Shown one piece after another: positions 12,825 to 23,164 of a DNA stretch of 64,000 nt; within the stretch, counting starts at the first letter, position 1, and every line of letters starts with the position of its first letter. The DNA is taken from the NCBI GenBank assembly GCA_964034945.1, contig OZ035960.1, forward strand, positions 45,735,002-45,799,001, given 5' to 3'. The position numbers and the translations under genes are program-made. The notes under the pieces were generated by a model. That model did no database searches. It saw nothing but the letters and a program-made list of their open reading frames with translations, and was not told where the DNA came from. Source of the DNA: Chrysopilus asiliformis. Taxonomy: Eukaryota; Arthropoda; Insecta; Diptera; Rhagionidae.

Positions 12825-12971
12825 ATGTACAATAACCGATGGACAACCGAATCAATGCGAATAAACAAAACAGAAACGGCCGGTACCGGACCAGGTGGCA
12901 CAAATGCTCAATCATCTCATCATCATCATTTTGATTACCAGCAGCAGAAACTTGAAATGGCGGTACTTTAA
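12825..12971 (+). CDS. Candidate short coding exon, function unknown
   Basis: An ATG at 12825 opens a 48-codon frame ending in TAA. The peptide has a Thr/Gly-rich middle (ETAGTGPGGTNAQSS), a run of four His, FDY, three Gln and KLEMA. This is low-complexity, hydrophilic composition typical of N-terminal regions of insect nuclear proteins, and its local GC content is well above the flanks. It may be a first exon: GT at 12963 (GCG followed by GTACTT) is a weak possible donor. I cannot assign a family. It could also be chance. Confidence 0.3.
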   Translation: MYNNRWTTESMRINKTETAGTGPGGTNAQSSHHHHFDYQQQKLEMAVL

Positions 12972-14089
12972 CAATAAGAAATTATACACGAAGAGTTATA
13001 TATATTTATATACCAGGCACATCTTAGCTTCGGTTTTTCAAATTAGTTTTCTTGAGATTAAGATACTCTATTAACGGCATCGTTATTATGGTCATGATCA
13101 CATATATGTATGCCTCTCAATTAATACTGCCCGCTATGCCAAAAATTATTTAAGTTTGTTTGATTATGAATGGAACTTGAACTCTAAATATCTTACATAA
13201 TAATTATAGATGGAAATGAGTATCATATATTCGAGTGCTTTCTAACCAGTAATGCCAGATGGAATGATGTTTTAGCGTTGTTTAGAATATTTCGAGTGTA
13301 TTTTCTGATTTTTTTTTGCTATGAGTTTTTATATACACTCTCATGGTGATAAGTAAAAATAAGTTCAGAGAACTTAAAACTACGACAAGTTAGTCTAAAA
13401 ACCACTACTAATGTTCATAAAAATATTCTTAGAATTCTTATTTATTTTTTGCTACTTATTTCGAACATATTCCAAAATAAACAATGACAAAAACTACGAT
13501 GGCGCTTTTACTTATACGGAAAATTTCCATATTAGATGAAAGTATCTTATTTTAGGTCTCGATCAGGTATAAATAGCGATTTTTTTTCATGCCATACCTT
13601 TAAAACGACACTTGCAGACTCCTTTTTCCGAGTATTTTTGCACAAGATATCAAAAAAAATTAACAAATGCTGTCTCCACGGGGCATTTCAATGGCGAGTC
13701 ATGAAAAAAATCGTGTTTTATATCTAATCGAAACGAGGCTTAAGCGTTAAACGCACCGTTAAACCAATATAAGGAAAATAATATCAATTTAAATTAGGTT
13801 TTAGGATAACAAAAATTTTAGACCGTATTGACGAAGTTAAAGGTTGAATCGAAAATGTGAGACCGTATAAAAAATGTGAACCGTGTAAAACCGAGATAGA
13901 ATTTCCCGAAAAAAACATCGTGTAAATCGGGAGATGAGTGTACTATTAGTCAGGATGTCGACAGTCATCAAATTCTTGCATTACAAACCATCAACAATTT
14001 CATCAAACAGTGGTGGCTTCATGTAACGTATTTTCGATGGGCTAACTAGTTAAAGGAAATTTTGTATAGTTGTGTTACTCATAAATGAC
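12972..14089. other. Unassigned AT-rich sequence
   Basis: No supported feature. A stretch at about 13827 (CGTATTGACGAAGTTAAAGG) recurs at about 15451, so a small dispersed repeat is present. Confidence 0.45.
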
Positions 14090-14530
14090 TAGACTAAGTT
14101 CTTGAACCGGTAAAATTCGACCATTCCTTCCTCCCTCCCCCGAAACAGTTTTTTTGCAATTCTCTGGAAAACAATGAGTCATATTGAAAAATTTACAAAG
14201 GTAAAATATGTTTATAATAGGATTTTACCTAATTCATCCATACACAAAAATCCAATCGGACCACTGCTTCCCCCCTCTCACATACAAATGGAGCACTTTT
14301 TTCCTGTTTTCTCTAAAACTGTACATCGTATAGAAAAATTAATAGAAACGAAGTGTGTTTAGAATATGATTTTACATAACCGGTCCATACATCAAAATCC
14401 AATTGGACCACTCCTTTCCCCCTCCCCTACACAAATGGATTTTTTTTAATGAACGTTTTGTCTGTCATCAGATAGAGTATTTGACGATTTTAGCTTTTTT
14501 ATGTTTATTAACATTTTTGTTACCTACAAG
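14090..14530 (+). repeat. R2 dispersed repeat, partial copy
   Basis: It matches the copy at 26690-27245: ACCATTCCTTCC-type segment, TTACATAACCGTCCAT-like segments followed by CATCAAAATCCAAT, and the right end CTGTCATCAGATAGAGTATT. Internal segments are repeated two to three times. Confidence 0.6.
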
Positions 14531-15639
14531 TATAGGAGTCTTCAAAAATACTCGTTGTAACACCAATGCGGCAGAGCGCAGGCCGCGAAAATACTTATAA
14601 GTTTGACACCCTTGTTGTTTACAAACTGACAGACAGGCTGGCAGAAAGACATTTTTTGTAATATGACTCCAATCGACTCGGAAGTGTTCGGAAAATGTTT
14701 TTCAGGTAAAATTAAATGGTCGAAATTTTTCATGTTCACAATACGTATAAGAAAGTAAAAATGTGGACTTATGCAAATGACTTTAAATCGTAAAATCTGG
14801 CATCACTATAATTTTCATATCTATTAAATTAATATATGCTATAGTTTATTATACTGGCATGTCTACATTATTATAATCATATATTTTAATTGTTACGGTC
14901 CGAAGGTGTCGTTAAGTAATTTCTCAAAACCCTTAATCTTTGGTCAATCATTAAGAAACAAACAGCAACTTGAGAAGCCAGTGAACTTTTTTTCCACACC
15001 TTCTTAAGTGGACACCTCAATCCGTGGACAGGTGTCAGTCAGTCACAGATATGTTTACTGTTTCGCCGATCTGATTATGTCATTAGCAATTTACGCTGAC
15101 AAATAAATTTTGCTTACCATTCATATTTATGTCGGAATACAGATTTATATGGTATGCATCTATAGATAGTTTTTGCACTGTAAAAAATCCGAATGGATTA
15201 AAAGTAATTTGCATTCAACGATCATGTAATTCAGATTTAGGTACTTTACACAAAAGGTGCACATTGCTTAATTTTTTCTTTTCATTGTGCTTGCATTGAA
15301 AGTAGAAAGATTTCGATGAGATTTTTGACAGCTTTTGAATTTAAAATGAAAGGTGACAATCTCCTTCATAGTGGACTTTTTTTTTGTGATTAACTTATTA
15401 TGTGCAAGTATGACATTTGCAATTTTTTACGCTCACAGAAGAAAATTGTCGTATTGACGAAGTTAAAGGTTGAATCGACGAAAAAGTAATCAATTGTGGA
15501 TTCCACAAAATCAAGTGATAAATAATAAATTTTTGTGTATAATTCTGAAAACTGGTGCTTTTCACTTGTGTTTACTCGAATCCCAATAAAGTGAGTTAAT
15601 AATACTAATAAATGCCATGACATTTTGTGGCAAAAAATT
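14531..15639. other. Unassigned sequence with an R1 tail
   Basis: About 14615-14765 matches the end of R1 (ACTCCAATCGACTCGGAAGTG and the following segment ending AAGAAAGTAAAAATG). The rest is unrecognised. Confidence 0.45.
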
Positions 15640-15685
15640 TTTTTACGAAAAACTTTAACCCGGCAACAACGGGTATGCAAACTAA
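15640..15685 (+). mobile_element. Truncated Helitron-like 3' end
   Basis: AACCCGGCAACAACGGGT forms a short hairpin followed by ATGCAAACTAA. The same arrangement ends the Helitron at 32893. CTAA is a valid CTRR terminus and the next base is T. Confidence 0.55.
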
Positions 15686-15749
15686 TCTATATATATATAG
15701 AATTTTGTTGGTTGGTTTGTTGGTTTGAGATTACAAAACTCAAAAACTA

Positions 15750-16858
15750 CACTGAGAGAAATACCCCATTGCGATATTTACAATGATGCATTGTAAATCT
15801 TCGCATTGTAAAAACTTTCCCCAAATTGGAAAAGCACGCAATTTTCAATATAAACTTATTGATCTTACATATACATTAATATGAAAACAGGGAAAACTAT
15901 GTTTTCATGGTAAATTTTACATTGTTTGTTGATGAATTGATATGTACTATTGAAAAACCCAGAGTAAAATACAAAATAATATAAATCATATATAATTTTA
16001 CATTGAAGATTTGTAAATTTTACAATTTTCCATATCATTTAATACATGTGAGTTAATAAAATCCGAAATTACATTTTTCGACTTTACATTTTTCGACTTA
16101 CATACGAAATTACATTTTTCGACTATAAAATCATGCATTTCAACTTATACTTTTATATTTTTGTGAGGTTAATTTTGTATTTTCAAATGTAAAAAGAAAA
16201 AGAAAGTTGATGCCTTCAGCCGCCATATTTCCCATTGACATTTGATGGAAACGATTTCGTTTCGAGAATTAAATTTCTTATTTCAGACGAATGACTGAAG
16301 GATATTGCATAAAAAGTATATAGCAGACATTTTTGAAACAGCATAATTTTATTGGCATCAAAATTTCATTGCAAAAGAAAAAATAAATTTGACCGGTAAA
16401 ATAAAATTAAAGAAATTTTTCATTAAAACTAAATAATTTGATGGCCCATTAAAATCTGTTTAAATTTCAGATCCAATATTGTCGAAAAATTTTCGTGGCA
16501 ACTAAAATCACGACATGCAATCGGAGGAAAAGTCCATTATAAAATAATACTCCACAAAAAGTTTCGATTAATTTATCGCCATTAGATTTTTCTTGTTCGC
16601 TTTCTGTTTACGTTTTAATTTGTTCATCTCTGTTCACTCACCAAGCTAAGTAACCATTCGAGGGAGAAAGAAAACGTCGCATATTTGCTGCTTAAAATGC
16701 ACAATATGGGTATCAATTCATATGGCAAAATGTTGAATTCACAATGCGGCCGTGTTTCACATTGCTCAATGTAAATCTTACAATTTTGCGCAATGGCGCC
16801 CTTTTATAGTTGAAACATACGAATTCATATGCGTTTTCTATGACTTTTTCGCTCAGTG
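15750..16858. mobile_element. TA-flanked element with CACTGAGAGAAA ends
   Basis: Left CACTGAGAGAAATACCCCAT and right end inverse of CACTGAGCGAAAAA are flanked by TA at 15748-15749 and 16859-16860. Removing it joins AAAACTA to CTTGACC within the Helitron. Subterminal ATTGTAAATCTTCGCATTG-like motifs recur inside both ends. It is 1,109 bp and I found no transposase. Confidence 0.75.
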
Positions 16859-17065
16859 TACTTGACCAATTTTTACGCGCTTCTTTGCAAAATGATCTGC
16901 GTTGCCAGGAGCAGGTTTTTAGCTATGTAATTTTTCAAAATTCGAAACGGAAGATCCTGTAAGGATAATGAAAATATCCTTTTTCCCATTTTTCCTGGGA
17001 AAAATCGGTCTTAGGGGTTTTTTGGGGTCGCTGATCACGAATCCGGTAAGCGGAAAGTCCTGTAA

Positions 17066-17748
17066 GGGAGATGTCCCACTGGCGCATCAGCTCCTGCAGC
17101 TGACTGATCCCGACATCAGGTCGCGCAGCTGCAAGAACTGATTCGATCAGTTGACATGACACACTGAACTGGGATCAGCTGACCTCAAACGTCAAAATGT
17201 CGGACTCGGAGGAAGAACTTCTCCTTATTTCTCTGCTAAAAAAAACTGAATCTGTGCAATCGTACAAACATCTACCTTTTCCTACAGCTTGTACGATTCC
17301 TGTGTTTAATTTTTCCTATTCGATGGACATCGTATTTATTTCCACTTGTTCAAAAGTTTATTAGTTAAACAGACTTGTCAAAATTTTATGATGTTCCCAA
17401 CTAGTAATTATTTTAAAGTCAACATTATATGAAGTAGAGAGCCTATAACCCAGAGAGTGGCCATGCTACCTTTATAGACTGTGCCACTGATGACAATTAT
17501 TACCGCCAGACGAAAAAAATATTGAAAATTATCATTTTATTTTATTTAATCTAACAAAAATGACATAAGAAACTACCCGACATGTTCCAGATATCAGCTA
17601 CATTTAGATCAGTTCAAAAAAGTCAGCTTTGTGTCGCAGACATGAAGCTGCACATTTTTTGCAGTGTGCCATGCGCCATTGGATTACATGTGCAACTGAT
17701 ATCGGGATCAGTCAGCTGCAGCAGCTGATGGCCAGTGGGACACCTCGC
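17066..17748. mobile_element. PIF/Harbinger-type non-autonomous element (TAA target)
   Basis: The ends GGGAGATGTCCCACTGG and inverse GCGAGGTGTCCCACTGG continue into CAGCTGACTGATCCCGA on both sides, giving about 50 bp of inverted match. TAA flanks both ends (17063-17065 and 17749-17751). The joined flanks give CCTGTAAGGATAA, the intact form seen nearby. The 3-bp TAA target fits PIF/Harbinger. Confidence 0.75.
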
Positions 17749-17973
17749 TAAGGATAACGGAAATGTCCTTTTTCCAATTTTTCTCGCAAAAACAGGCTTT
17801 GGGAGGTTTTCAGGGTTGCTTATCACGAATCTGGAGTTGGAATTTCAAAATTCGAAACGGAAGGTCCTGTAAGGAAACTATTTTTTCCCAAAACTTTTTA
17901 AGTTATTTATAGTTTTTTTGGCATTCTAAAATTCATACAAAAAACTTTTAGCTGCCAACGAAGGGTCTGCTAG

Positions 17974-18451
17974 TACTCTATAAGGACAGATAAAATGTTC
18001 GTGGAATGTATAAAAATGTATGAAAATGTATGATGGAATGTATGGAATGTTTTTTGGGGTTTTCAAGATCGCAGATCTAATGTCAAAATTTTGAAATTTT
18101 TACCCGAAGGTCTGTAAAAAAGCTTTTATTCAGCTTGCTTTTTGGGCTGTCTGTCATGGTCAAATCTTCTAATCGAAATTATACTCACTTCCATTTATCC
18201 GGTTGATTTGAAATTTTGCACACAATTGTAACTCCGTTGATAATACAATATTTTCACTACTTTGTTCTTGTCAGGACAACGGAAAGTCCTGTAAGGATAA
18301 CGTGATTACCCTTTTACTCAAATCCATAAAAAATCTCATCTAGGGGTTTTTGGAATCGCTGAATCCAATTCTGGAGTCAAAAAGTCAGTAAGGACATTTC
18401 AAACGCAACTATATGTATAGACTAAAAAGCATAAAACGAAAAAAAAGGGGA
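17974..18451. repeat. Helitron-family fragments
   Basis: Segments such as CAGGACAACGGAAAGTCCTG (18274-18293) and GGGGTTTTTGGAATCGCTGA (18342-18361) repeat the internal sequence of the 15686-17973 element. A related fragment is at about 37750-37900. Ends are not definable. Confidence 0.45.
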
Positions 18452-19090
18452 AATCGTCAAATACACCCATACCTCGATATACGGCCGAGATTGGTTCCAA
18501 AAATTTAGGCCGTATATCGAAACACCGGAACGTTCCTTTAGGAAAGTATTGCATTTATTGATCGCAGTGCATTTCAATGTAATATTGTCCGATTTTTGAC
18601 CGTTTATCGAATCAATGTGCAACGTATTTCAAAACTGAGACGCAATTCAAAAAGCGGAAGGCCGTAAAACGAGGGGCCGTATATCGAGATATGGGTGTAT
18701 TCTAAATGATGACAGACAAAATGTTTATTTAGGAAAAAAAAACTGTTTCGTCTGTATGGCAGAAGGGGGAAGGAGTGGTCCAATTTTGCCCGTTCAAGAA
18801 TTTGGCCAAACCATTTACGAGAAACGTAACTATACAAAATTTCAGGTCTCTAGCTCAATCCTTTCGAAAATTATGGTATTCACGGATAGCCAGCAGACGG
18901 AATGACATACAGCCGGACAGACAGACATACGGACAAACATACAGACAGACGGACATGCGGAAATTAAAATCGTTTGTCATTCCTAACACCCTGCCATAGT
19001 TTATTTCTGTGTCCGATGATTGGTTCGATGCGTTACAAACGGTATACTAAATCTAATATACTTCTATATGTTACATCATATAGAGTATAA
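18452..19090 (-). repeat. R2 dispersed repeat, interrupted by a TA MITE
   Basis: Inverse of the R2 copy at 26690: begins AATCGTCAAATA, then ATGATGACAGACAAAATG, the Y-rich/GGAAGGAGTGGTCC segment, a (CAGA/GACA)n tract at 18915-18950, and ends near TACATCATATAGAGTATA. It is split by the element at 18464-18697. Confidence 0.65.
18464..18697. mobile_element. pogo-like TA MITE (234 bp)
   Basis: The ends CACCCATACCTCGATATACG and inverse CACCCATATCTCGATATACG are flanked by TA at 18462-18463 and 18698-18699. The CTCGATATACGG terminus resembles pogo/Tigger-type ends. It lies inside R2. Confidence 0.8.
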
Positions 19091-19342
19091 AACGAAAAAA
19101 AATATTTTTTAGGCGCTCTGTATTAGAAAAATGCGAGATAAAAGCATAAGAAAAAGAATAAAAAAAAATTTTATGTCCCTTTTATTTCTGATACACAGCG
19201 CCTAAACATTTTTTTTTCTCTTTGTACGTTTTTTAATAAAAGCTTTTTTTAAAACAAAAATTTTAATTTGTTTTCACTTTACTTTTGTTAATCTTTAATT
19301 ATGGACGTGGTTTATAAAAATAAAAGGAAATTCAGCTGCGTG

Positions 19343-19568
19343 CACAGAAAAAAATAATTTTGTATTATTTACAAAATGGGTTTAACAAAAAAAAATTCGT
19401 AAATATTACTGAAGTTTTGTATATACTTCGTAATATTAACAAATATTTTTTCGTATAGTTACTAAAATTTGTTAATATTACGAAGTATATACAAAACTTC
19501 AGTAATATTTACGATTTTTTTTTTGTTAAACCCATTTTGTAAATAATACAAAATTATTTTTTTCTGTG
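19343..19568. mobile_element. Long hairpin MITE (226 bp)
   Basis: CACAGAAAAAAATAATTTTG and the following roughly 100 bases return as the inverse complement, with a loop near 19455. The whole element is almost one palindrome. TG lies on both outer sides (19341-19342 and 19569-19570). Confidence 0.8.
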
Positions 19569-19700
19569 TGGTTAGAGGAGAAGTCTTCGATTCTTAGAAA
19601 TTGAAAAAAGCGAGGGGCTTTTGGGACCCCACGTCCACAATGGAAGGTTAATGCCGGACCCACATTCTAGTTTTAACAGAAAATTTTATATTATTATAAT

Positions 19701-19771
19701 ATTTTTACAAAGGAACATGATATGTTTTTTTCACGTCTTAAAAAAAACATATCGTGTTCCTTTGTAAAAAT
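19701..19771. repeat. Short hairpin
   Basis: ATTTTTACAAAGGAACATGA and its continuation recur inverted at 19741-19771, with one mismatch and a loop around TCACGTCTT. Confidence 0.8.
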
Positions 19772-20833
19772 TTATGTATCTTAAATGACCATCTCCCCTT
19801 CAGAGATTTCCCATGTTAGTAAACAAAAAAATTAAATTAAGAAAATAGAAATCTCATACATTGAGTTCCATACCATTTTGCATATAGTAAAAAATTTGCA
19901 TAAACTTTGAAAACATCATTAATGTTTCTGCATTGTCCCAGATCACATCGCATCAAGTAATGTGCCATAAACTGATCTCAATTTTAGGGTCATAACCATT
20001 AAACATGAATGAATAAAATATTGCACTGTCCATAAAACGAGCAATTTGCAGTATTAAACCACCATAGAAGTGACTTTGTCCCCCAGTATTATCCCGCCAA
20101 AAATCTCCGACTTTTACTGTTCGACAATGCAAAATCACTGAAATGAATTCCCGCAGTTCGCATTGAGCGATAACCTTTTGACCCGAACTTGTACTTGAAC
20201 GTTAATATTATTATATCAACGGCCCAGTTAGTACACACATAAAAGACCCTCAGTTCGGTTAATTTTATGTTAATTTTAAGAAAACCGCTTCGCTCTACCG
20301 CAATTTCGAAACAACAAAAGGCCACTTCACTATCGATGACTTCACGTCTATATTTCCACTGTGATAACAGTTGAAATCATAGCAAATTAACATAAATGAC
20401 ACCGACCGCGATAAGAGTTCATGAGCAAATGTTTTGTCGAATTAATTTTTTTATTCATGCATTAATGTTGTTTTTAGCCCATGAATTGGAAATGTTTTCA
20501 CTTTTAAAATTAGCTACGAGCTTATGAACTCGATCGAACTCAATCTGATTTATTTTAGTTGCTATACTGATCAATCAAAAACTAAATTTATTGCATTATA
20601 TTTTCAAAAATTAAGGGGTTATAAAATTTTAGCCATAACGATGTTTGGTGTCAAATGCATTTGCGAAGTTTATTCATTTTTTTTTTGTTTTTCAGATGTC
20701 CGCAAAGAAATTCAGGTTTCGGTGCAGGTTGATATTTCTTGTATTAAAATCTTCTAAGGGGAAAAATTTTGACTATTTTTGGAATTGAAATTAACTATTT
20801 TAGTTATATTCGCGATTCTCCATTATAAAATAA
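19772..20833. other. Unassigned sequence
   Basis: No gene supported. Short minus-strand open frames at 19953-20325 overlap each other in different frames and resemble no family I know. Confidence 0.45.
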
Positions 20834-20838
20834 TTAGA

Positions 20839-20965
20839 GGCCCTATTCCAGGATCCGATACGAATGATTCGGATCGTAAACTCAATGTTGTTGTTGGTAT
20901 AAAACACTAACAACAACATTGAGTTTACGATCCGAATCATTCGTATCGGATCCTGGAATAGGGCC
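20839..20965. mobile_element. Near-perfect palindromic element (127 bp), TTAGA flanks
   Basis: GGCCCTATTCCAGGATCCGA starts a 57-base arm that returns exactly inverted at 20909-20965, with a 13-base loop. TTAGA flanks both ends (20834-20838 and 20966-20970). The match between the arms indicates a young insertion or recent conversion. Confidence 0.8.
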
Positions 20966-20970
20966 TTAGA

Positions 20971-21708
20971 TTTACGATTTTTTTCTCTACATGATAACTC
21001 GAAAAAGCGACCGCTAAACTGACTCACAATCAGTGCAAAGTATCAAGGGACAAGTAAGTTTCAAGCTACCAAAAAAACAATTTGTAACCAAGGTTACAAA
21101 AAAACTTTAAATTGGGTAACAAATGGGTTATTTCTTAGTTACCTTGTAACTGGTTTCCAAACAATCCATGCAAAACGTTCTTTTGAAACCCCAATGTAAG
21201 GAACGGCACATTAGGGTTACCCAAAAAAAAATTCTCCGAAACTTTGAAATGCTAGCGAGTTTTATTGTAACTTAAAAAAACGTAATCAAATATGGCGAAT
21301 TTTTTACATGTTATACCCCAACTCATAAAACTGACATGAAAAAAAAAAATTTTGAGATAATGCCTTAATTTAGAAAATAAAGAGTTATTTTTTGTTAATT
21401 TCTTTTATGCCCATATTTTCAGATTTAATAAATATTCTTTTTGTGCAAGACATTGAGGGGAAATAGAATTCTTTGGGAGAACCGTGGGCACATTTATGGA
21501 GAAATTTGTTGCGTTTGAAGTTTTTGATTTAAAAATCATCAAACAGCCATGATTTCATTCTATATTATATCAACAAAATATTTCCGCATATTTCAAATAT
21601 TAAATTAAACTAAAAGCAAGCAGTCCGTCATTTATAAAATCGTGACACCTAATTCAATTGTTCTAAGTTTTCTAACCTATACCGTATAAATGTTTCCAAG
21701 AGGTTTTA
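20971..21708. other. Unassigned sequence
   Basis: GTTAC/GTAAC-rich stretches at 21075-21200 suggest an eroded repeat. Otherwise nothing is recognised. Confidence 0.4.
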
Positions 21709-21710
21709 TA

Positions 21711-21982
21711 CACTCAGAAAAATGTCCAGGTCAACTTTTTGTCAGGTTAACTCTGACCTTAGAGAGGTGTCTATAAGCCAGCTAGCGGTCAGAGTTAACC
21801 TATCTAAGGTCAACTCGTGCAGCTCCCAATGCCCTACTTCACCTGCTGGTGGCTTAATTTCAGAATTTCTCCGACCACATGTCAACTCAGTTTTACTTGT
21901 CCACATGCAGGCGAACGCGCGCCTGCCCGAGGCCAATTACGCCGTATGTAGGTCGTCGAGTTAGCCTCCATTTTTCTAAGTG
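21711..21982 (+). mobile_element. MA MITE, copy 2 (TA target)
   Basis: Ends CACTCAGAAAAATG and inverse CACTTAGAAAAATG, TA on both sides (21709-21710, 21983-21984). Internal inverted pair GTTAACTCTGACC / GGTCAGAGTTAAC. The open frames here on both strands (about 64-80 codons) follow from the repeat. Confidence 0.85.
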
Positions 21983-21984
21983 TA

Positions 21985-22468
21985 GCTGTTCATTTTTCGT
22001 ATATTATACAGAAGTCGCCGACACAAATAAAACCTTGATCGGCCAAACGCAATATTAGATAAAATGCGAAAACCGACTACTTGAGCGTATTGGCCTGAGA
22101 ACTCCCTCAATTTTCATGTACCAACACAAGAATGTGACAGTTGGCAATTTTCTATATAATGAAAATATTGGAAAATTTGTTGTTTGTTTTCGGGTTTTAT
22201 TTAAAATTTCAAACCTCTATGAAGTTCAAATCAAGTGAAAAAGTAAATAAGTATCCCTAAGACCCTGTTCAGAAACTTGCAACATTTAGGCAAGGTGAGG
22301 AAGTGGGGCTCTGTCCTTGCCTTAATGTTGCCAGTTTCTGCCAGAATTAGGCGGACTATTTCAACCAATCTGAACATGGTCTAAGATTTGAAAAAAAAAT
22401 TTACAAATTCTTAGGATGCCAAAGTTTATACAATTTCCCAACGAAACTTGAATAAACGTTGATCGTTC
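21985..22468. other. Unassigned sequence
   Basis: A short inverted pair (AACTTGCAACATTTAGGCAA near 22273 and its partial inverse near 22316-22340) is visible. Nothing else is seen. Confidence 0.4.
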
Positions 22469-22472
22469 TTAA

Positions 22473-22710
22473 CACTCTAACTGCCACGACAGTCAAAAAG
22501 ACCTGACACCTAATTGTACACAACGGCCACAATGAAAATTATTAAAGTGTTCGCTGCAACCGCAACGATTTTTTGTAGTTGCACACATTTTATGGTAATA
22601 AAATAACATTTAGGTATAATTTTGTTTCAATTTTTTTTTTCTCTTAGCGCCTTTTTGACTGACAACTAAATATTCGGAAAAGGCTCAAAACTGTCGTGGC
22701 AGTTAGAGTG
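22473..22710. mobile_element. TTAA-target (piggyBac-type) MITE A
   Basis: CACTCTAACTGCCACGACAG is perfectly inverted at the right end, and TTAA flanks both ends (22469-22472 and 22711-22714). The TTAA target is characteristic of piggyBac-type transposition. Length is 238 bp and there is no coding capacity. Confidence 0.85.
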
Positions 22711-22784
22711 TTAATCTACAAAATACAGAAAAGCTAATTCTGGTCAGGTTAAGAACACAGATTATGTAACTCCACGGTAACCTA

Positions 22785-23164
22785 AAGGTGCCGCTCCACA
22801 TGAGAGTAAATGCCGGCGAGAACCTCTCGATAGTAGCTACTCGCAAATGGACACGTCTCTGATAGTCGCTCGCAGAAACTCGCAAAAACTCGCGAGCTAG
22901 TTTCTGCGAGCTGTCAAAAGTGATTCTACTCTAGTGGACACGCCTCCACTGAACTCTCTGAGAGTAACTCGCCAGATACGAACGGCGTTTGAATTTTGCG
23001 AGTCGCTCTCGAGAACTCGCCAAATGTCAAAAAAAATCAAAATATTGGTCTTGAAAAGAGAAAAATCGCGGAAATTTACTCTCAAATGGACAACCTCCTG
23101 CGAGTAACTCTCGAGAGTTTTTGAGAGTTACTCGCGGATTTACTCTCATGTGAAGCGTCACCTT
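22785..23164. mobile_element. MITE rich in CTCGC / ACTCTC motifs
   Basis: The ends AAGGTGCCGCTCCACATGAG and inverse AAGGTGACGCTTCACATGAG continue into AGTAAAT. The interior repeats ACTCGC and CTCTCGAGAG in both orientations. No clean target duplication. Length is 380 bp. Confidence 0.7.

Larger units (their letters stand above)
15686..17973 (+). mobile_element. Helitron-like element carrying two nested insertions
   Basis: It begins TCTATATATATATAG directly after the CTAA of the preceding Helitron end and finishes AACGAAGGGTCTGCTAG before T. The body includes ATTACAAAACTCAAAAACTA continuing, after a nested insertion, into CTTGACCAATTTTTACGCG, and two CCTGTAAGGATAA segments. Without the insertions at 15750-16858 and 17066-17748 it would be about 0.5 kb, so it is non-autonomous. 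No Rep/helicase coding is seen. Confidence 0.55.
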
